Source: Gnetum montanum (taxonomy: Eukaryota > Streptophyta > Gnetopsida > Gnetales > Gnetaceae). From it: 32,163 nucleotides of DNA. The notes under the pieces are model-generated. The model was not told where the DNA came from. It searched no databases and saw only the letters and a program-made list of their open reading frames with translations. Below are positions 11,931-21,100 of this stretch, piece after piece; positions within the stretch are counted from its first letter, which is position 1; every line of letters begins with the position of its first letter. Position numbers and translations under genes: made by a program. Location: the NCBI GenBank assembly GCA_015680685.1, contig MNCI01010107.1, positions 71,126 to 103,288 on the forward strand, given 5' to 3'.

Positions 11931-13100
11931 TATATTAATTATTGAAATGCATTTTTGTATTCCCTAATTTAGGTGAAAGATGCATCCTTCTTTGTCAACT
12001 CCACTAATGATTTAATGATTTTCAAGTTCTTGATGAAGCACCTATAATGACCAATGTCACCAAGGAATGATCTTACATCTTTTACCATTTTTGGTTACCT
12101 AGTGATTCCTTTCATACTTTTTCTAGGTCCACCTTGATTCCTTTTCTAGAAATTCTGTGTCCCAAGACAATGTCTTTTTAGATCATCAAGTGGTTCTTTT
12201 TCTAGTTGAGCTTCAAGTTAATCTCCACACATCTTTGAAGTACTTGCTCAAGATAATTGAAGGCTTGCTCAAATGTATACCCATAGGTAGAGAAGTCATC
12301 CATGATGACTTCTACCCCACTACCAATTTATTATTGAAAAATACTGAGGACCAACCATTAGAATGTCATAGGGGCATTGCACAAGCCAAAGGGCATCTTC
12401 CTATATGGAAAAGTCCCCTAAGAATTTGTTAGTGTAGTTTTTTCCTAGTCCTCTAGTGCTATCTATATTTGGTTATAGCCACTATAATCATCCATGAATA
12501 TGTCGTAGCAATGCCCTACTATGGTTTCCAAAACTTGGTTCACAAATGGAAACAAAAAGTGATCCTTGCATGTCACCATGTTCAACAGCTGAAAATCTAT
12601 GCATACTTGTCATTTTCCTCCTTTATTTGGAATAATAATGAGTGGGCTAATTCATTCACTATCTATAAATGAGTATATGGATGAAGTTTTGAGTTTTTCA
12701 ATCTTCTCTTTGATGATCTACTTGATTTTTGGGTTCAATCATTATTGTGATTACCTCATTGACTTAATGGAGGCATCTGTATAGATGCGATGTTAGCATA
12801 TCCATGGATCTATTCTTGTAAGTTCATGATATGACCAAGTGAAGGCTATTGGCTATATGTTTATCACTTTCAAAAATTTTCATTTTTGTTTAAGAGCAAG
12901 TTTGGCATTGATGATCACTAGCTTTTCATTATTGAGGAAAACACATTTCATGTCTACCAGTGAAGCCTTTAGTTCAAGGGGCTCTAACTTGAAGTTATTA
13001 GGGATCTCCATGTCTTTCCAATCTATTTCTCTTTGGGTGCTAGAGAGTTTACAATGGAGTTACTCCATTTTATCCATGCTTTCAACATAGGTGTTGGTAA
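11931..13100 (-). pseudogene. Ty3/gypsy reverse transcriptase remnant, first element
   Basis: This is the decayed polymerase that copies element RNA into DNA. In element order there is a leader with LELKASLVDMKCVFL and AFTWSYHEL (about 13000-12830). Finger motifs follow: IIIPNKGGK (about 12630) and VCIDFQLLN (about 12610). Palm motifs are DYSGYNQI (about 12490), MPFGLCNAP (about 12390) and VIMDDF, the family's FMDD active site (about 12300). Then come LGHRISRKGIKVD (about 12160) and the thumb/connection with VRSFLGDIGHYRCFIK (about 12070). The order and spacing match a complete gypsy RT. Frame changes near 12600, 12400 and 12110 and multiple stops, for example one replacing the Gln after APMTF, make it non-functional. 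Plus-strand open stretches here (12157-12432, 12469-12672, 12839-13090) are shadows. Confidence 0.9.
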
Positions 13101-13269
13101 TCCTCTCAACTAGTTCCATGAACATGATGATTTAGTTTGGTCATCTGTTATCAAACACTAGGTACCTTCTTGTTTTGTGGCTACTGCATACAAGAACCTT
13201 TGAATCACTATTATTTCAACACACTAATTACATGATTGGATTGATGTATCTTTGATGGTCTATAGTATT

Positions 13270-13680
13270 TGCATGTAATGGTACCCTATGTCACTATATG
13301 TGATACATGGTACTGTTCTTATTAACTTTATTAAATTCATTTTCCTTGGACATTTCCAAGGAAATATTTCTAATCCACATCCTGGCATCTATCGTACTTA
13401 GCCATGTCCTTTCCATGATTATAGTGAAGTCCTCCTTGTAATTTTCCACATGGATTAGAAGAAAATCAGCAGGATAGGACCACCTATAGATGGTAGTCAC
13501 AATGTCCTCTACTAGTCTCAGATGAATAGTGATGGACTAATTTGCCAACTCTAATATGACATTGCTCTCTTGTAAAGGATGCAAGTTCCAAGCCTTGTAC
13601 ATTTCTTGGAAAATCAAGTTGACTCTAAAACTTGAATCCAAGAGAGCCTTACATGGTTAATTTGCTATGATCTGTAAGTA
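13270..13680 (-). pseudogene. Retroviral-type aspartic protease remnant, first element
   Basis: This protease would cut the element polyprotein. The minus-strand translation reads CKALLDSSFRVNLI at about 13650, corresponding to the family's LLDSGASVNLI active-site turn, with the essential Gly replaced by Ser (DSS for DSG). Later comes RWSYPADFLLIHV (about 13480) followed by a spaced match to the ILGRPFLAT strand: IIMERTWLSTIDARM at about 13410. It sits between the gag linker and reverse transcriptase, as in Ty3/gypsy. The altered catalytic triad and a stop just upstream show it is dead. Identification rests on motif order; the fold cannot be checked here. Confidence 0.75.
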
Positions 13681-13689
13681 CATGAGGTG

Positions 13690-14500
13690 ACTCCTAAGAC
13701 AAGATCATTTCCTAAGAAGGTGGTCAGTCTTTATCTAATCTATGATCACATGGTTCAACATGATAGTGTGGATTTGAAAATATGCTTAGTTGGAAGATGG
13801 CTCAATAGAATTTTTAGAGGTAGAAGTAATAGGATTGATAACCATAGGTGTTTGTGAGGGTTTCATGGGGTTGCTAGTTCTAAAGAATGGCCTTTTACAA
13901 GGCTTGGATTTGGGACCACTCGGATGGATATTTGGCTGCACATTCACTATCCTCAATGCATTTTTTTGCTATGGCTACATAGGAATTTCACCTTGAATAG
14001 ATGGAGTAGGTGGAAAAGGTATAGTTGGTTGTGGTGTAGGAGTTGATGGGTGCTAAGGAGGATGAATGGAAAAAGGAGACTCCCCCCTTAGAGAAGGTGC
14101 TCTATGGTATTCTAGATAGTAGTATTAGTAAGCAAAGGAGGCATGGCTAAAGGAGTCATGTGGGGATATAGGCTGCTAGATATAGTATCCATAGGGATTA
14201 GGTTACCTATAAGGATATTTCTACCATGGTGGTGGCATCCCCCATGACTATGGTTATCACCACTATTAATATTACTCTTGAGATTGAGGAGGTTCTCCAC
14301 TTAGACAATACATTTGTTGGTGAAATTGTACACTGTAGTTTCCTTTTGGATAAGGCAACTACCTAGGTGCTTGTAATTTTACCAACCTAGCATTTAAATT
14401 GTACACCCTAGATTCTTGCAAGTGTGACATCACTGGATAACATCCTTTCATATTTGAAAATTTCATAACCATCATAATCTATTTCTGAATTTACAACCTT
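13690..14500 (-). pseudogene. Gag C-terminal / Pro-Gln-Tyr-rich linker remnant
   Basis: Between gag and protease the minus-strand reading is low-complexity and rich in Pro, Gln, Tyr, Ser and His, for example NPYGYYI*QPISPH (about 14180) and STPTPQPTIPFPPTPSIQG (about 14020). This is typical of the poorly conserved tail of plant gypsy Gag. A possible decayed zinc-knuckle is YCLSGEPPQ near 14300, but the CCHC spacing is not preserved and I do not call it. The apparent open stretch at 14112-14300 in another frame is a shadow of this segment. Confidence 0.5.
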
Positions 14501-14599
14501 CTCTACTACTGTAGCTTTATCCTTGTTCTTATAATATCACTATTCTACATCATTTTTCATACTTCTTTCTTAACCACTATTCCCTTAGTCTCTTCACTC

Positions 14600-15515
14600 C
14601 TCTATGATTTTCAGAGCTGTTTGGAATTTCTGATCCAAGGAGTTCCATATCTTGTCTACCTTAACTAATACTTCGATGATAGATTTTTGTATTGACAAAG
14701 TTTTTCTCTATAAGACTTCATGAAGTGGTGCCTCCTCCTCAGTATCATAAAAATGCATCTCACTTTTGTGAATGGATGAATCCCTATTGTACTCTTGTAC
14801 ACTCTCATGATTTTTGAGTTCACCTTCTTCTTTAGCCATCTAATTTATCAGCCTTTGGATTTGATAGGCCCGTAACTTAGAAAGTATCCCTTGGGCATAG
14901 ACCCTAAGTGTTTTTCTTATTTTATTCCTAAGTCCATCTATGATATGGTGGAGCCAATAATTTTGGGAGTATCTATGGCTTGGGCATCACTATAGAAGAA
15001 AATAGGACTTACTCAAGGTTGCATTCAAGGATTCATGATTACCTTACTTCCATCCTTGGATCTATCTTTATAAGTTGGACATTGTAAAGGATGTTTGGTA
15101 CTTATCATTGAAAAGCTCCAACATCATACTCCATTGGCAAATAAATTCTAGTCCTAAGAACTAGTGCCAACTCTAAGCTTTCTTAATGAGTATCCTTGAG
15201 AATAGTTTTTAACTTATGGCATTTATTCTCTATGTTTTGTAAATCACATGCATTATGAAAGGCTTGAAGATGGTTCTAGGGATCTGAATTGTATCTATCA
15301 CAATAGAAAATCTTGGTCACTAGAAAAGACCAAGGATTCTTAATTATGTATAGACTCAACCACAAATCCCTAGGGTCTTTGTGAGAAAAATGGAATTCAG
15401 GGTACCCTAGATAGTCTAGTAGATCACCCAAGGACTTAGGTGGGGTGCAAAACGAGGGGTGTAAACATGTAAAAAAAATTACAAATCTAAAACTTAAAAT
15501 GAATACAAAGTGCAC
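14600..15515 (-). pseudogene. Ty3/gypsy Gag capsid remnant, first element
   Basis: Gag would build the particle around the element RNA. The best-preserved N-terminal piece is 15515-15276 (PPKSLGDLLDYLGYPEF, then NPWSFLVTKI and, after a stop, HLQAFHNACD). Across frame changes it continues with LELFNDKYQTS (about 15110) and HHIIDGLRNKIRKTLRVYA (about 14940), which matches the conserved helix near the end of the retrotransposon gag domain. The order fits a gypsy Gag, and it is followed downstream on the same strand by protease and polymerase. Stops and at least two frameshifts break it. The start is uncertain because the 5' end runs into unassigned leader sequence. Confidence 0.65.
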
Positions 15516-15985
15516 ATGAAATAAACTATAAACTTCATTGATGAAATAGAGAATTAGTTTAAAGGTGTGTACAAAAGTAATAATAGGAGAGCAAAGGGGG
15601 GTTTACTTAGGTAAGGATTCCAAGTCTAATGAAGAAAATAGAATCTACTTCATGATCTAGATGCTTGGCCATTCCAATGTTTTGAACCTTCTTTGCCATT
15701 GCTCAAGATCTACAACATCGGGTCACTACTAGGGGGTTGAGAGAGATGAGGAATTTGGCTACCAATGTATTACACACTAAGATTTGGCGATCCCAAGGAG
15801 GTAACGTTGACATCCAAAGCTCACCAATCCTAAGGGGAGTAATAGAAGTAATCGCACTAGGAAGGTTCCATGCTGTCAAGCCCCAAGAAGTTGCATTTCT
15901 ACTAGGAAGCAAGAGCTTTTGGATGCCAAATGCTTAAAGTATGCAAAAATTCCAAGGGTATTGAATTGCAAAAGTATGAAATTTT
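15516..15985 (-). other. Leader region upstream of gag, unassigned
   Basis: This stretch is upstream of gag in the element's own direction and should hold the untranslated leader and the primer-binding site. I could not identify a convincing primer-binding site or an LTR end. A short open stretch (15912-15703, minus strand) has no family resemblance I can name. Confidence 0.35.
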
Positions 15986-16340
15986 GAAATGATGTCAAGG
16001 TTTAATTTTTATAGGATTGTGGCCATGATTTGGGCTACAAATGGCTGAAAAATTTGTTGTGAGTTTGCTACCAAATTTTTGCAAGTTAGCTACCATGTTC
16101 AAAGGGGGTAGGTGAGATCCACCCCCATGCATCCTAACTGGCTAACCTTTCCATGCTATCCAGCCCCTCCATGCTAGTTGAACCCTCTATGCTAGGGATA
16201 AGTCTTCCATGTTGGGGGGGGGGGGTGTGGCGGGGAGGGGAGGGAAGTCCTCCACAATGGGGATAGGTGAGATCCACCCTGCTACACTCCTTCATGCTAT
16301 CTTTGAAGTCTCCTAGCTAGCTTACCCTTCCTACAAGGGT
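15986..16340. repeat. Short segment of CCATGCTA-type repeats with a G-rich tract
   Basis: Strings such as TTCCATGCTATCCAGC, CTCCATGCTAG and CTTCCATGTTGG (16145-16220) match the core of the large array at 21.1-24.15 kb. A run of 12 G followed by TGTGGCGGGGAGGGGAGGG covers 16214-16244. The pair of related blocks flanks the second pol (17.05-20.4 kb), so both may belong to its untranslated regions or LTRs. No coding content is visible. Confidence 0.6.
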
Positions 16341-17045
16341 GAGTCAACGTAGAAATGTTTATACCCCCATAAAATCCATTAAATTGCCATTGTTTGGCAT
16401 TCCAAAAGGCATTTTTATCTCTCCCAAGCCTAAATATAGATACTAGGTGACTCTTTTGACTTGGGAAATAAGGCTTTGGCCACTTATGAGATATTTTTTA
16501 GCCCCAAATGTATGAAATATGCAAGATTGCCTCTTATGGATTACAATCTTCACATTTACATTGAAGTTTTACCTCAAGTTTCGTGGGATGGGGTTAAAAA
16601 GTTTACAACATGCAAATTTGGTGATGTTTCATTGGTTCCTCTTTGTTGATGTCTAGAGGATTAACCTAAGAGGCACCAACAAAGAATACAAAACACCATA
16701 ATAGGTCCACCACTAACGTTCACTCTCTACACTTGATCTAGTTGTGTCAAACAATGCCAAAAAGTGCTTACGATGATGAGATAAGGCTATGATGGAGGAA
16801 TGGTAATGGTAATTAGGTAGATGGTTATGGAGGCTAAAAATGCATTTCAAGTGTTATCATCATGGCTATAGTGTGACACTAATATGTTTTGAAGTGTTGG
16901 TCACTTGTTAAATGTGTTTGAGGATCTAATCATTTTGCTCCAAGATTTCTTTGACCATTAAGCTTTGAGGCTTTATTTGGCCATTTGGCCTCTTAGAAAT
17001 NAGCTTTAGATAGGAATGATTAACATGATGATCCTAAATGCTTTG
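16341..17045. other. Unassigned stretch, with one ambiguous base at 17001
   Basis: No gene or repeat is recognised. Base 17001 is N, the only ambiguous call in the window, which may mark a polymorphism, a polishing failure or a minimal gap. By position this should be the 3' end of the Tat-type element, downstream of its integrase. The open stretch at 16461-16649 on the plus strand has no recognisable motif. Confidence 0.4.
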
Positions 17046-17970
17046 TTACCACAGGCTCTAGTGACAAGGAAGGATCCTTTCCAATTGACTAAGAATTTAT
17101 CCACATGCTCACAAATGGCTTACTAAGTTACCCTCCTTGATCTTACACTTGGTCAAGTTATGGTGGTACTATCATTTTTGCCTCTCTTGATAATGCACAA
17201 CATGAGCAAGAACTTGCATGTGTTACTCTTCTATTGAGTCTAGGACCACTATTTACAACTCCTTGTTCTACTCATCATTGATGAAGTTAGTCAAAGCTAC
17301 TCATAGTGATGGTACCTATAAGTCAAGAGGCAAAATGGCTTCAAAACCATAAACCAAGCTATAGGGGGTCACACCAGTTATCATGTGGTAACTTGTATGA
17401 TAGGCCCAAAGTACATGGATAAGCCACTCATGCCATGCATGGTTGCTATTATTAAGAATCTTCTTAAGCAAGTTGATGATGGACTTGTTACTTTATTTTA
17501 CTTATCCATTAGCTTGAGGGTAACACAGTGATGAAAAAAAATGCCTAATGCCTAGGTCATAATAGAAATCTTTTGTTTCTTGGCTATGAAATTATGGTCC
17601 ATTATCTATAACTATGGTCATGGGTATGCCAAAATAGGCTACAATGTTATCTAGGATAAATGCACAAACTTACTCAAATGTAGTCATCCTTAGGGGAATA
17701 GCCTCAACCCACTTGGTAAAGTATTCAATTACAATGATGATGAAGCTATGCCCTATGGAAGACTTAGATGTTATAGGTCTAGTGATATCCAACCCTCATC
17801 ATTGAAATGGCCAAGTGATCTAATTTGTATGCAACTTAGTCAATGATACATGTATCAGGTTAGTATGTCATTGGCACATGTTACATCGCTTAAAATTTTG
17901 CATGCAATCACTTTCCATATGGGGCCAATAGTAGCCCAATTGTCTAATCTTAGCGACCATAGCTCTAGGT
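17046..17970 (-). pseudogene. Tat-branch gypsy integrase remnant, second element
   Basis: Decayed integrase of the second, upstream element. In element order there is a finger region with IRQLGYYWPHM and RCNMCQ, where the CxxC is intact (about 17930-17875). The core has WVEAIPL (about 17700) and TIVIDNGP*FHSQ with the second catalytic Asp kept (about 17600). YPQANG*VK*SNKSI follows, where the third acidic position reads Lys, and then the family signature YHTSYHMITGVTPYSLVYG (about 17400-17345), followed by EAILPL. The GVTPYSLVYGxEAxLP string is typical of the plant Tat (Retand/Ogre-like) branch and unlike the first integrase at 10-11 kb, so this is a different element, not a duplicate. Stops and the altered catalytic residue show it is inactive. 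Confidence 0.87.
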
Positions 17971-18088
17971 CTTATATGTCCTTCATAAACACCCTCATGA
18001 ACCTCCTCTATGACTATTCTAGCTTTGGTTTTGTCCAAGCACTTTAGTAATATGCCATCATAGGACCATCAACATAATGTGTTATTGC

Positions 18089-18460
18089 CTACAATGATAT
18101 ATTGCTTCGATTGTTTACATACAATATCCTTTTGAGCAGTAGTCGGGCCTTGTAAGGATTTTTCATGCATAAGGTAAAATATGATATTGTCATACCACTC
18201 CATAGTAGGAGCATTATGAAAAATGACCACAAAGGTATCTTTAGTGTTCTACATGATGGAAATAGCATAGTCCACAATTAAGATGGACAACTTACTGAAC
18301 ACATCTAGCGTAATGCTAACATTGTAATTGCACTGACAATGGCATTCTCATTTTGGGGTATGTGTTGGATATCAATATATGTGAATTGTTGTAACAATTA
18401 CTTCTCCAAGTAATAGCTAGGTTGTAGGTTCTTGGTTTAACATGCATAGACCTTATTTAC
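18089..18460 (-). pseudogene. RNase H-to-integrase connector of the second element
   Basis: This is the poorly conserved pol segment between the archaeal-type RNase H and the integrase finger. The minus-strand translation has an open part at 18277-18089 but no named motif. It is included because it lies between two recognised domains of the same polyprotein with roughly normal spacing (about 500 bases). Confidence 0.45.
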
Positions 18461-18760
18461 TTAGTTAACCACAAGTTGTGAATCACCTTTGATCGTTAAG
18501 CATCTAATTCCTAGATCACAAGCTACCATCATCCCTCTAATCAAACCCTCATACTCTACTATGTTCTTTGTGCAAGGAAACTTAAAATAATAGGTGAAGG
18601 GTTGGATTTCACTACATGGAAATGTTATGATGGCAATGGCATTGGTCCCATGGGTAGTCAAAAATTCATCAAAGTGTATGATCACCTCATAGCCCTCAGG
18701 AATTTGGCTAACAATGTTAATGTACTCATAAAAAAAACTCAAGATCTATGGCTATTTGAT
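18461..18760 (-). pseudogene. Second, archaeal-type RNase H (aRNH) of a Tat element
   Basis: One frame stays open for 93 codons (18742-18461). It contains FDEFLTTHGTNAIAII at the first-strand position, then KNIVEYEGLIRGMMVACDLG and IRCLTIKGDSQLVVN. The NxxEYEGLxxG and GDSQLVVN strings are the catalytic Glu and Asp motifs of the archaeal-type RNase H that plant Tat-branch gypsy elements carry in addition to the normal one. It follows the ordinary RNase H (19250-18780) and precedes integrase, which is the known order. It is the best-preserved coding piece in the window: Glu and the second Asp are kept, and the first Asp is in FDEF. It still lacks an open frame to its neighbours. Confidence 0.88.
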
Positions 18761-18769
18761 CATCAATAG

Positions 18770-19255
18770 GTAAAGCTATGAGTTGTACAACTATAGCTTG
18801 ACCTTTTGTTGAGGATTGAAAGATGTAATAAAGGTCAAACTCTACAGTTATGGCTTCTCATTGGGCTACATGGATACTTTCATAGATGTTGGTTGTTATG
18901 GCTCTAAGTGCATTGTCTTTGCAAATGATGTTAACTTGGCTTTTGAAGAGGTAGTTTCTCCACTTCTTCAATGAGAATACTAGTGCTAGATAATAATTCT
19001 CCACTTTAGTGTATCAGGTCTCATGAATAACTAACACATGGCTAAGCTAGTACATTGGCATTTTCACTCCATCATCACATTTTAGATAGAGTAGAGAGGT
19101 AATGGATGTATCAAATATGGCAAGGTACATGTAAAATAGTTTACCCTCTTACAGAGGATAGACTGTTAGTAGTTGTGTTAACTTTTGCTTAAGATTTTCA
19201 AAGGCCTCTTAACATTGAGCCATCCACTCATAGTGAACCCCTTTCTTAAGCAAGT
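18770..19255 (-). pseudogene. RNase H1-like domain remnant, second element
   Basis: The ordinary gypsy RNase H of the second pol, here in the reduced form seen in dual-RNase-H elements. The translation gives MPMY*LSHVLVIHETYTKVE (about 19045-18985), then YYLALVFSLKKWRNYLFKSQ, EFDLYYIFQSSTKGQAIVV (about 18825) and LIALPI. The KGQA motif followed by an acidic/hydrophobic tail is the expected exit of this domain toward the archaeal-type RNase H. The catalytic acidic positions are partly lost: Lys and Asn occur where the core TDxxLR motif should be (CKDNALR). Internal stops interrupt it. Confidence 0.8.
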
Positions 19256-19269
19256 GTTGCATGGGCTAT

Positions 19270-20440
19270 AATTTATTCATAAGCCTAGTAATAAACCTAC
19301 AACTGAATTGTAATCTTCCTTGAAATCCTTGAAGTTCCTTAAGGTTGGTAGGAACTACTAATTTGTATATGGCCTTAACCTTATTAGGATCAACATGTAT
19401 CCCTACTTCAAACATTACAAAGCCAAGCATCTTACTGGTCTTGATACCAAAGATACATTTCTTGGGATTGAGCCTAAGCTCATACTTGAGGCATCATTTA
19501 AGCACAAGATCTAGGTCATTAGCATGGTAATTAGCCACTTTGGGATTAACAGCTATATCATCCATGTAATCACTGAGCAAACCTAGCATGTAATCACTAA
19601 AGATGTAGGTCATGGCTAGTTGATAGATTGCTCTTACATTTTGAAGGCCAAAGCACATCATAGTATAGCAAAAGGTACCTCAAGGGGTCATTAAGGTCAT
19701 GCTATGTTGATGCTCTAGGTTGATCCTAATCTGGCTATATGCCGAGAATCCATCCATAAAGGACAACTAAGCATGTGTGGCCATAGTATTAAGTAGATCA
19801 ATACTCGACAACGGGATGTCATCCTTGATAGTCACTTTATTTAGGTCTCAAAAATCGATGCAAATACAAATACTCCCATTTTTCTTAGGGACTATCACTA
19901 TGTTAGACATCCATTCTACGTAGTTGATAGTCCTAATGAAAGTAGCTTCATAGAGCTTTGAGATCTCATCATGAACTTCCAAGGCCAAATCAGGTCTAAT
20001 TTTGTGTGCCTATTGCTTAATTGGTCTAATTCTAGGGTTAAGTATGATTTTGTGTTATACTAAGCATAGATCTAGACTTGGCATATCTTCATATGACCAA
20101 GCAAAGACCTTAATAATACTTTGTAGGACCTTGTTGATTTCTTCAACTTGTTGAGGTTCTAGTGAGGAACTCAATTTAAGGATTTTCTTCTTACCACTCT
20201 ATGTTGTGACAAGAAATTCAACTAGGAAGTCTTCAGTTATGTCACCTGCATCTAAGTCAAGGGTTTTGAATAGGTTTTTAGGCCATTCTAGAGTTTTCTC
20301 TATTGAGGCTACATGGTTGACAAGACTCTCAGGCTCAAGATCTAGGCAATCAAGATTGATACATCATTTAACATTACCATGTGGTCCATGTAGGTACAAA
20401 GGTAAGTTGACCTACTACTAGGTATTCATACTTTGATCCT
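19270..20440 (-). pseudogene. Tat-branch gypsy reverse transcriptase remnant, second element
   Basis: Decayed polymerase of the second element. In element order there is a leader ending in VFAWSYEDMPSLD (about 20110-20070), then KIRPDLALEVHDEISKLYEA (about 20000-19945) and VEWMSNIVIVPKKNGSICIC (about 19925-19865). Next are LNKVTIKDDIPL, LSFMDGFSAYSQI (about 19760), GTFCYTMMCFGLQN (about 19670) and the active site DYMDDIAV, with a complete YMDD box (about 19565). LRLNPKKCIFGIKTSKMLGF closes the palm (about 19470-19415). Motif order and spacing are those of a full RT, and it reads on with few breaks through the palm. Stops after KQ, within ICIDF* and elsewhere block translation. Nothing resembling its protease or gag is found upstream (20.45-24.2 kb). 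Confidence 0.9.
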
Positions 20441-21100
20441 GCATGTCAACCAAAAGCATATTAAGTGGCACGTAGGTAAAAGTAAATAAATAATGCTAAA
20501 ATGCTATAAAATTATGCAAATACAAGCTAATCTAATGCAAACAAGGTCATCCAAGCCTATAAATAGGGTAAAAGCAAGAAAACAAAGTGCATTAAGCGAG
20601 AAATAGAGGTTAACAAAAGGGAATTGTAAGAAATAAGGCTACAAATGGTTAACAAGGATCATAGTTTTTCATGTTTTAGGCCTTAGTAAGCCATGATTCC
20701 AATTTAAGGACATAGCAAGCCATGGTCACATGGTGCCAAATGGTGGTTAGGGAAGGTCAAACCCCATCATTCAATACCAATCAAAGAATAAAAAAAGGTA
20801 AATAAGGCTATAAGATGGAAAATAAAGAAAATATAAGGCTATGCAAAGGCCATAGAAAGGTCAACAAGGTCAAAAATGCAACACAAGATCAAAAGCAGGT
20901 CGAAACATCATGTAATGAGGCAAAATTAAGCAAAATATGTTACATATGATGAAACTTGGCTAATATAGGAAAAAATAGGTTAGATTTTGCTAGGTTTAGG
21001 CCTTAGCAGGCCATGGTTTAAGGCTATAAGGCTCTTAGGTAAGTTTGAACATCAATTAGTGCTGTTTCTAGGCTATTTGGGCCTAAAAATCAAGAGTCTT
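20441..21100. other. A-rich non-coding stretch upstream of the second pol
   Basis: No protease or gag motif is visible in this 660-base stretch, where the element's protease would be expected. It is A- and AAGG-rich, with recurrent AAGGTCAA, AATAAGGCTA and TTAGGCCTTAGNAAGCCATG-type strings at 20677 and 20999, suggesting short internal repeats. Confidence 0.5.

Noticed and set aside
12157-13090. Several plus-strand open frames of 61-91 codons
   Set aside because: They are antisense shadows of the minus-strand reverse transcriptase, whose motifs occur in order there.
14290-14320. Zinc-knuckle (CCHC) in the gag tail at YCLSGEPPQ
   Set aside because: Only one Cys and none of the required His/Cys spacing remain.
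15740-15800. Primer-binding site for the first gypsy element near GCCAAATCTTAG or TTGGTAGCC (minus strand)
   Set aside because: The match to known plant tRNA 3' ends is too short and no adjacent LTR end can be defined.
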